DNA of 64,000 nt from DASWIG01 sp965371445 (GTDB lineage: Bacteria > Acidobacteriota > Thermoanaerobaculia > Multivoradales > J023), in assembly GCA_965371445.1 (NCBI GenBank), contig CBDUYN010000019.1:1-64000 (forward strand). The letters run 5' to 3'. Positions 1 to 8,700 of the stretch are shown here, piece by piece. The translations under genes were made by a program, and so were the position numbers. Within the stretch, counting starts at the first letter, position 1. Each line of letters begins with the position of its first letter. The notes beneath the pieces were generated by a model. That model made no database searches. It worked only from the letters and a program-made list of their open reading frames with translations, and had not been told where the DNA came from.

Positions 1-1
1 C

Positions 2-385
2 CCGGTCGGAGACCCGGTGCTCTGGGAGTACTTCGTGACCAACACGGGCAACGAGGCGCTCGCCGACGTCGCGGTGAGCGACGACCAGGGCGTCGCCGTC
101 GACTGTCCCCAGGACGAGCTGGCGAAGGGCGAGTCGATGACCTGCACGGGCAACGGCATCGCCGAGCAGGGCCAGTACAAGAACGTGGGCACGGCCACCG
201 GTTGGGGCGAGGAGTCGGGCAAGAAGGCCACCGACAGCGATCCCAGCCACTACTTCGGCGACATCCCGCCGCCGCCGCCCATCGAGCTCGTCGACGTCGA
301 CATCGAGAAGGCGACCAACGGCCATGACGCCGACGCGGCCCCCGGTCCGATGATCCCGGCCGGCGACGCGGTCACCTGGACCTGA
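2..385 (+). CDS. DUF11-type surface repeat protein, 3' part, probably broken
   Basis: The reading frame enters from outside the window and ends at TGA 383-385. The visible 127 residues hold one complete and one incipient extracellular beta-sandwich repeat of the DUF11/SdrD-B-like kind. Phrases such as VTNTGNEALADVAVSDD and a second repeat start, PAGDAVTWT, are typical. These repeats occur in large secreted or cell-surface proteins. The stop falls exactly where the next repeat should continue. Just downstream, in another frame (385-414), the sequence reads PTNLGPEA, which looks like the expected continuation (V-T-N-x-G-P). I therefore infer a frameshift or truncation and regard this as the damaged 3' end of a larger gene. 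A linker of five prolines separates the repeats. The N-terminus and total size cannot be seen. Confidence 0.6.
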   Translation, partial: PVGDPVLWEYFVTNTGNEALADVAVSDDQGVAVDCPQDELAKGESMTCTGNGIAEQGQYKNVGTATGWGEESGKKATDSDPSHYFGDIPPPPPIELVDVDIEKATNGHDADAAPGPMIPAGDAVTWT

Positions 386-489
386 CGCAGCCCACCAACC
401 TCGGACCGGAGGCCTCTTCACGCTCGCCTTGGGGTATCATCGATCGGGAGAGCAACGGGTGGCTCCTTCATCCGCAGTGGAGGCCTCAA

Positions 490-1191
490 ATGCGCCAGTA
501 TGTCGCTTATTCTGTACTTCTGGGAATCAAGGGGCTCACTCGACTCTTCTACGAGCTCGACGTCCAGTGGGTGGGGGAGGTCCCTGCGGCTCGCTGGAAC
601 GACATTCGGATCGTGGCACTCCTGAACCACACCAGCCTCTATGAGCCGCTCTTTGCGGGTTCCGCCCCGAACCGTTTCCTGTGGCAACTGGCCAGGTGGG
701 GCGTGGCACCTGGCGCGGAGAAAACCGTCCGCCGGCCGCTGGTCGGGCGGCTCTTCAAGCTGATGCTCCACGAGATCGTGCCGATCACCCGGCGGCGGGA
801 TGACACGTGGACCTCCGTGCTCCGCACCATCGGCTCGAAATCCGTGGTGTTCATCGCCCCGGAAGGCCGGATGAAACGCGCCACCGGTCTCGATATCGAG
901 GGACGAGAGATGACGGTGAGAGGTGGTATCGCCGATATCCTGGAAGCCATCCCCAGCGGCCGCATGCTTCTCCTCTACAGTGGCGGTCTCCACCACGTCC
1001 AGACCGCGGGGCAGCTCGTTCCGAGACTCTTCAAGAAGCTGCAGGTCCGCTTCGAGAGCCTGGACATCCCGGCCTACCGTGAAACCCTGGGTGCCGGCAA
1101 GGGGCTGGAGGCTTTCAGGAGCGCCGTCATCGCCGACCTCGAACAGAGACGCGACCGCTATTGCCGCGTCGAGCCCGAGGCTCGTCAATAG
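490..1191 (+). CDS. PlsC-like lysophospholipid acyltransferase family protein
   Basis: This 233-residue protein resembles the 1-acylglycerol-3-phosphate acyltransferase (PlsC/LPLAT) superfamily, which moves an acyl group from acyl-ACP or acyl-CoA to a glycerol or other hydroxyl acceptor at the membrane. Block I reads NHTSLYEPLF, an HX4D-type motif with Glu in place of the catalytic Asp. Block III reads APEGRMKR, corresponding to FPEGTRS. The length is normal for the family. The ATG at 490 follows a GGAGG at 479-483 with good spacing. The gene converges on the cobalamin radical SAM gene, with only 6 nt between stops, and lies beside the fully reducing PKS. I infer that it may transfer the PKS-made acyl chain to a lipid. 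The acceptor cannot be read from the sequence. Confidence 0.75.
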   Translation: MRQYVAYSVLLGIKGLTRLFYELDVQWVGEVPAARWNDIRIVALLNHTSLYEPLFAGSAPNRFLWQLARWGVAPGAEKTVRRPLVGRLFKLMLHEIVPITRRRDDTWTSVLRTIGSKSVVFIAPEGRMKRATGLDIEGREMTVRGGIADILEAIPSGRMLLLYSGGLHHVQTAGQLVPRLFKKLQVRFESLDIPAYRETLGAGKGLEAFRSAVIADLEQRRDRYCRVEPEARQ

Positions 1192-1197
1192 TGCGGC

Positions 1198-2748
1198 CTA
1201 AACGGCGACCGGAATCTCGGTCAGCGGCGTTTCCACTTCGACGGGATCGCTCCAGTCGGCCAGCAGATTCTCTTCGAGCGGCTCCGTCAGCACCGGATGG
1301 GCCCGCAGATAATCTTCACGCAGACGGTCTTGGGAGTCGTAATAAGGGGCTTCGATCTCTTCCAGCCGCCGCTGGTGAATCTTGGAGATATTGCCAAGCG
1401 TACGCATTATTTTATACATCCCGAGTTGAAAAATCAACCCCCTCTTGTTACCGGAAAGCGCTGCCAGAATAGCCCGTGGACCGTAGTATCGAAGAACCGC
1501 CTCGTAAAGAGCCCGCTCCAACACACTGGGCCGTACTTTCTTAGGGAAGGTATTTACGAAATGTGCTCCCGAATAATCAATATCTGTTTCGCAAATGCGG
1601 TAGCGAGGGATCGTTCGCCCCGGCAATCCTGGATATTCCGTAAGGCAATACATACTCAGACCGCATATATCGTGCTCTTTGCAGAATGAGACGATGGTCT
1701 CCGGCGTCCTCTCTGTGTCATCATCAAAACCAAGCATAAACAAGCCGAAGACCTCTATCCCCGCCGCTCGAATACGTGCCACTGATTCGACGATCTCCGC
1801 AAAAGTTTGTCGCTTTTCAATACTGGCGAGATCCGGATCTTCAAGCGTTTCAATGCCCAGCGCCAAGCTTCGGAAACCTGCTTCTTTCATTAATCTCAGA
1901 ATCTCAGGACGGCGACCGATGTCGACCCGACACAGGGCAGTAAACCGGCAGCCCAAATCGGCATCGACGATAGCCCTCAGAACCTCACGGCAATGCTTCG
2001 GATTCGCGCCAAAGTTGGGGTCTGCTATCTGAAATTCCCGAGTATTGAAAAAATCTCTTTTTTGGCGAATGTCGGCGATGAGCGGCTCGATGGCGTGTTT
2101 GCGGAGCCCCGTTCCGCCGAGCATATTCTCGTAACAAAAACTACAGGGGAATGGACAACCCCGCGACGCCACCACCTGGCCCACGTAGATTCCGCCATAC
2201 TTGATGATTTGTGCAGGTAACGATAATGGCTTAAAATCGATCAACAAATCGAGATTCTGTACCGTCCCGGGACTGCTGAGGAACGGCCTGCGAGAATTAT
2301 GAATAACGCGTCCGTTCCGCTTGAAGGAAATGCCGGGGATGCCGTCAAGGGGCGCATCGGCCTCAAGCGCCGCCAAGAGCTCGACGAAAGTCACCTCGCC
2401 CTCTTCACGAACTACGACGTCGGCAATCCTCAAGACGTCGTTGGGCGAAACCGACGCGAACGGCCCTCCGGCCACTAGCGTCGCATCCGGGTTGATCTGT
2501 TTGAGCCCCGCGAAATACTGCTTCACGGGATTGTAGTTGGGGCCCGAAACCGGAGCGGCGATCACGTCATACTCGGACAATCGCTTCGCGGGCAGCCCGT
2601 TCAGTACATCGACGAAAACCTCCACCTCATGACCTGCCTCGTGCGCCGCTGTGCCAACAGCCAAGATGTCGGTGCGCGGCTGGAGAAGCAGAGAGCACAC
2701 AGCCGGCAGGGTAGCGCTCAAGTCCACTATGGCAACTTTTTGAGACAT
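1198..2748 (-). CDS. B12-binding domain radical SAM protein
   Basis: This 516-residue protein has an N-terminal cobalamin-binding-like Rossmann domain (about residues 1-150, with HEAGHEVEVF and VAGGPFAS). A radical SAM barrel follows, with the cluster motif CPFPCSFC (CX3CX2C) near residue 200. Enzymes of this layout use methylcobalamin and SAM to methylate unactivated carbons, or use SAM radicals for other C-H chemistry. It is the last gene of a minus-strand operon. Its ATG lies 2 nt after the PKS stop, and its GGAGG ribosome site (2756-2760) overlaps the PKS stop region. Codon use is clearly more AT-rich than in the rest of the window, notably around 1380-1660, which suggests transfer. The substrate is unknown. 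The polyketide or its lipid product is the obvious candidate from context. Confidence 0.85.
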   Translation of the reverse strand: MSQKVAIVDLSATLPAVCSLLLQPRTDILAVGTAAHEAGHEVEVFVDVLNGLPAKRLSEYDVIAAPVSGPNYNPVKQYFAGLKQINPDATLVAGGPFASVSPNDVLRIADVVVREEGEVTFVELLAALEADAPLDGIPGISFKRNGRVIHNSRRPFLSSPGTVQNLDLLIDFKPLSLPAQIIKYGGIYVGQVVASRGCPFPCSFCYENMLGGTGLRKHAIEPLIADIRQKRDFFNTREFQIADPNFGANPKHCREVLRAIVDADLGCRFTALCRVDIGRRPEILRLMKEAGFRSLALGIETLEDPDLASIEKRQTFAEIVESVARIRAAGIEVFGLFMLGFDDDTERTPETIVSFCKEHDICGLSMYCLTEYPGLPGRTIPRYRICETDIDYSGAHFVNTFPKKVRPSVLERALYEAVLRYYGPRAILAALSGNKRGLIFQLGMYKIMRTLGNISKIHQRRLEEIEAPYYDSQDRLREDYLRAHPVLTEPLEENLLADWSDPVEVETPLTEIPVAV

Positions 2749-2750
2749 CG

Positions 2751-5700
2751 TTAAACCTCCATGGGCTCGCTTGCGGAACCTGTTCCTCTCAGATGCGGAA
2801 TGAGCGAATGGACATAGGCTCCGGTGAGTATGTTGTGATGACTGCTACCATCCAGTCTTTGTACGTTCAAGGAGTCAATCCAGCGGTCCCAGCCGTAACC
2901 AGGGCGCTCGAAATCGGGATGCTTCTCCAGATATTCCGGGGTTTCCTGCCCGGCGGCGAAGAAAACTACCTCGCCGCAGTAGCTCGTGGGAACGTACTCG
3001 ATATGCGCCCGCACGTTTCCGCGGAAGACGGAAAGCATGCGGCCGACGAGCTCTCGGCTGAGCCGTTGGCCGTCAATCTTCAACCCGCGGATCTCTTCGC
3101 TGACGTATGAAATGCGTTCCTCCTCGTCGAGCGCCAGGAGCTCTTCCCTGCTCGCGTGCAAATCCTTGCCGAAAGCCATGCCCAGCTCCTTCACGAACCA
3201 CGTAATCAACTGCGCATCGTCCAGCTTCTCAGCCTCTCTCCCCAGAGATGGCGCCGGAGTGTCAATCATGACAAGCGCGCCAATGACCTCCCCTTCCCCA
3301 CGCAATTGCTGTGCCATGTCGAAAGCGATGGCTCCTCCCATTGAGTAACCGACTAGCGAATAGGGTCCCTCGGGTTGTTTCGTCCGCACCAATCTGATGT
3401 AGGAGAGGGCAAGCTCCTCTATGCTCGACCCGACTCCGTCGCCGTTTTTCAAGGCCGAAGATTCGATGCCGTAGAAAGGTTGCTCGGTTCCCAGTTGCAG
3501 GGCGAGCTCCGCATAGCAACCCGCCAGCCCGTTGCTCGGATGTATTCCGAAAAGAGGAAGCTTCTCGCCAAGCGGCTGAATGGCCACCAGATATCCCTCT
3601 TCTCCCTTCTTGGGAGCTTTCCCGGCCTGATCTTCACTCGCTGCGGCACCGATTTGCTTAAGTAGTAGCGTGGCCAGATCCCTTATGCTCGGCCCCTGCA
3701 ACAGGCTCGTTATGGAAAGATCCGTTTCCAGATCCGTATCCACACGGTTTTTCAACTCAAGGGCCATGAGCGAGTCCAGCCCGTGATCCGTGACCGGGTT
3801 GTCCGGATTCAACTTGCTCCCGGAAGTCCGCAGCACTTTGCCGATCTTTTCCGCCAGATAATCCTCCAGGAAAGCCTGTCGTTCCTGCGCCGCGAGCCGC
3901 AACAGGGAGTCGAGAACGGATTCCGACGATTCCTGCGTCTGCTGATCTGCTATCCCCCTGAGAGCCTCTGAAAATCTGGGTGAGTTGGCGCTTCTTGGAT
4001 AGGCTTGACTCCACCTCCCCCAGTCCATTCTCGCCGCCACTGCCTGGGTGACGTCCGCCCGAATGACGTTCGCCAGACACCTGAGGGCCTCGTCCGGCGA
4101 AAACTGCTTGAGCCCCTGCTGATCGAGAAACTGGCTGATTTCCTCATGTCGTGCCAGGTAACCGACCTGCCCCAGGGCCCCCCAACGAATCGAAACCGCG
4201 GGGAGGCCGAGCCAGCGCCGATGATGCGCGAACGCATCGAGGGCCACATTCGCCGCAACGTAATTGCCCTGGCCGGGATTCCCGAAAATCGTCGACACCG
4301 AGGAAAACAGAACGAAGAAGTCCAGCTCGCAGTCCAATGTTTGTGAATGTAGATTCCACGCTCCCAACACCTTCGGTGCGAGCACTTTGCTCATTTTCTC
4401 ATGGTCCAGTTGCTCAATATATCCGTCGTCGAGGACCATCGCGGCATGTATGACGCCCCTAAGCGGCGGCATCGTATTCTTGATGCTCGCCATGAGATCG
4501 GCGACCTGCTCCTCTTCGGCCACGTCTGCCTTTGCAACCACTATGTCCGCGCCGGAAGCTCGCATCGCCTCGACGGCGGTTCCGGTCGCGCTGTGCTCGA
4601 CGAGGCCGCTCCTGCTCACCAGTACGACCTGTCGGGCGCCCGCTTTCACCATCCACTCGGCGACCACCAGGCCGAATCCTCCCAGTCCTCCTGTAATTAA
4701 ATAGGTCGCGTCGGGTCGTATCACTGAAGCATCTTGAAAATCTCTTTCGATCCAGGCGCTCTCGTCGTCCATGGATACGACGATCTTGCCGATGTGGCGA
4801 GCCTGAGCCATGTCCCGAAAGGCCTGCGCAACGTCGGCCAGGGGGTACACCATGGAACGGATCGGGTGAAACCCGTGCTCATCAAAATAGCGCATCGCTT
4901 CTTGAAAAAGACTGGCAGCGTACTTCGGCCGTGCATCCAGTATCCGGTCAATGTCGACGGCGAAGTACGACAGGCTGTTCGCGAAAGGAGCGAGGTTCAG
5001 GTTGTTTCCCTCGGCGATGTCCGTCTTGCCAATTTCTACGAAGCGCCCCAGTGGGCCGAGGACCGAGATGCTTTTTGCGATGGCCTCTCCGGCGAGGGAG
5101 TTCAACACGACGTCGACTCCCTCACCCCCGCTCGTCTCCATGATCTCGTCGGCAAAAATCAGCTTCCGGGAGCTCATCACGTGCTTTATCCCGAGCGATC
5201 TTAAAAACTCACGCTTCTCTTCACTACCGGCCGTGGCGAAAATCTCAGCGCCGATTTCTTGGGCCAGCATGACCGCCGCCAGGCCGACTCCGCCCGCCGC
5301 CGCGTGGATCAGAATCCGTTCTCCCGGAGCCAGCTTGCTCAAGCGATGCAGGGCGTAGTAGGCGGTAATGAAAACCACGGGAATGGTCGCCCCTTCCTCG
5401 AAGGTCAGCCGCGGGGGCTTCGGTACGACGTAATCCGCGTGTGTCGTCATATATGCGGCAAAAGATGCGCGTCCTTGCGCAATCACTGGATCGCCCACGG
5501 AAATTCCCCGGACGTTCTCTCCCACGGCCGTCACCTTGCCGCCACATTCCATGCCGAGGGCTTGGCCGAAATAACTTCCCTCTTGAACCGTGTCTAGAAG
5601 GAGTCCCATGGCCAGCATGACATCCCTGAAATTGAGACCCGCCGCGTGAACCCGGACTTCCACCTCGTCGCCTCCCGGAGCTTTTCGTGCCACCTCCTTG

Positions 5701-8700
5701 AGCCTCAGGTTGTCGAGAACGCCCGGAGTGGGGATCTCCAGGCGAAACGGCACCGTATCCTCCCCGGGACGCCTCGTCTTCTCGCGCAGGGTCTCTTCCA
5801 GGGCGAGCTTCGAAAACCTGCTGACCATCCGACGATCGCCCCGCAGGGCCACTTCTTCCTCGCCGTCGTCTCTCCCGAGCTCGTCCCAGAGAGCGGCGAT
5901 TTCCTCTGCCGCCGTCGCGGGATCAAGATCTACCATCCTGGTCTTGAGGTTTGGAACCTCATTTCGCAGCACTCGACCGATTCCGATGATCGGCGCCTGC
6001 GCCATGGAGACAGCGTGCTCCGCCGCTGGCTGGGCGCCGCGGGTGACAAGCCAGAGGGCTGGGGCGACGGCCCGCGGCCGGGCGAGGAGGACTTTGAGGA
6101 GCGAGATGAGGCTGTTGCAACTGAGCGCTTGCGCGTGCGCCAGCGAGGAAACGCTCGTCCTGTCGGGGGGCGAGGCATCGAGGCTCCACATGTGAACAAC
6201 CCCGTGGCAATCCCCGACACTTGAGGACACGTTTTCAAGCAGGGCCGCCATCTGCTCCGGCTGTTCAGGATCGGTCGTGAAATGTTTGCCATCTCTACCG
6301 TGACGCCCCTGATCGTTGAGGTGAATCAGCGTGGCAGCACCCCCGTTTTCCTCAATCAACTCTCCTATACCTGTTCCCAGATTTCCGGAATCGGCGAGAA
6401 TGAGCCAGTTGGACCCGGCGATTTTATTGACCTGCAGCGGGCCTTCGCGGCTTTCTTTGGGCGCCGCGGCGGGAGCGCGCGCGAGGAGGACCGTCTGCGT
6501 TGAGGCCAGATTCTTGAACTCATGGATCAGGGCGCCGGCTTCCCGGAAGCCCTCGTCTTTCAACAACGTCACCCACTGCTCCCGAGAGAGCAACGGATAG
6601 GAGGGTCTCAGCTCGGTGTCGACGAAGCGAAACCAGCCTTCTGTGATCCCGAAGACGAGATCGACCCAACGCGGAGAGCTGGTCACCTCCAGTATGATAA
6701 GGAGGCCGTTCGGAGCGAGGAGCTCCTGAACGTTTCCAAGCGTCTCTCGCAGGTCCCGCGTCGCGTGAAGCACGTCGGCGGCGACGACGATGTCGAAGGA
6801 GTGCCGTTCGAAGCCCTGCTCCCCCGGTTTCCTCTCAATGTCAAGGATGCGGGCTTCGAAACCGGGCCGGTCCCTGAACTTCTCCTCGGCCAGAGGCAAG
6901 AACATGGCGGTGGTGTCGCTGAACACGTATCGGGTGCGCTCCGCGGGCAGCGCCTGCAACACGTAAGGGGTCGCCCCCCCCGTGCCGGCGCCGATCTCCA
7001 GTACGTTGATTTCTCGATCGGAGGGCAACCGGTCAAGACCGACGGTGATCGCACTCTGGATGAGGAGGTTGTAGAGACGAAAGGACGGGGAGCTCCGGTA
7101 GACCTTTTCGGTCTCCTCTATCGAGCTCGCGGGGAACAAGAGCTCAAGCGGATCCGCTCTGCCGAGGAGAACCTCGGCCAGGTTGCCGCCGCAGCGCTCG
7201 AGAAGATCCAGCTCATGGGCGTCCGGATGAGAGGAGCGCAGATCCTCGGCAAGCGCATTCAGATTCCCGACCTCGGGCGCCGGGCGGACCTCCCACTGAT
7301 CGCCGGTCCTCTGGAGAACGCCCTCCTGTTCGAGAAGCCACAAGTATCGACCGAAGAGCCGCCGTTGCTCTGGAATCACGCCGAGCGTCGCGGCAAGCTC
7401 ATTTTCGGAAAGCTGACCACCCGGGGGAAATCCGAGCTTTCCGTAGGCGGCAAGGATGTAACCTCCCGCCAGAACGTCCAGCTGCTGCTGTACCTGTACG
7501 ACAGCATCTTCCTCCTCTGGCGTCAAAGCCCGGGTTTCCGTTCGTACCCGTTCGACGATCTCGTTCGGCAGCGCAAACTCGTCGGATGCCCGCTCTCGTT
7601 GGCGGTGATCGCCGGGCATCCAGTTGAATTGATAAAGACAGTCTCTCACGGGGTCCTCAACGGTCTGCGATTTCAAAGCGGCAAGACTCTGGCAGCGAAA
7701 TCCCAGGATTTCCAACAACAGATCGCCGGATGCACTCCACAGGCGGATGTCGCCGGACATGAAGCTTGACGTCTGCTTGTGGATTCGTGCGGTGCAATGC
7801 GACGGCGAGTCGGATCGTGCATGCAGACGAAGTTGCCGGATCCGCACGGGAAGATAAACGCCTGGGGACGAAGTCTCCGCCGTTCTTTCCGAGTCTACGG
7901 CCCCAACCAGTACCTGGAAGCAGGCATCCAGCAGGGTAGGATGAACGTGATAGGAGCCCTGCCCCGCTTCAGGAGGCGCGGACGTGCGCAGGCTCGCGAA
8001 GGCTTCTCCTTTTGCCCTCCATAGACGATCGATCCCCTGAAAGCAGGGACCGTACTCCAGCCCCATCTGCCGGAAATTTTCGTAGCAATCGCTGGCGGAC
8101 AGTTCGTCGGGGCAGCGAGATCTGACGGCGTCGCAATCGGATAAGCTTTTTGGTCGGTCATCCGTGAATGGAAGGAATCGCCCCGACGCGTGGAGCACCC
8201 AGGAGCGTTCGCCGGCTCCCGTGCTCGAAAAGATGTCGAAATGAGCTTCGTCGGGTCGGCAGACGAGTTGAATCTTCGGATGCGCTCCGTCGGCAAGAAA
8301 TAAAGTCTTTGTAAATTCGACGTCCTCCAGTATGAAAGGGGAGGAACCGAGCACGATGCTCCCGGCGGCAAGAGCCATCTCGACATAAGCCGCCGCTGGC
8401 ATCAGCGCCGTCCCCTGCACCTGATGATCCGCCAGATAGGGAAAACGGCTGAGGTCCAAGTAATTTTCCCATACCGGCAGAGCGAGGCTCAGCTGGCGCC
8501 CCAAAAGGGGATGGGCGGTACAATCCGTGCGCTCGCGCCTGGATTCTTCGGATTCCCGCCAGTGAGTTTCACGTTGCCAAGGATAACCCGGTAACCGCAC
8601 GTGACGCTTCGCCGTCGGGTAGATCCTTTGCCAGTCGACCGGATACCCTCGGGTATAAAGGGCTCCGACGACTCCCATGAGATTGGGCACTTCCTTTTCC

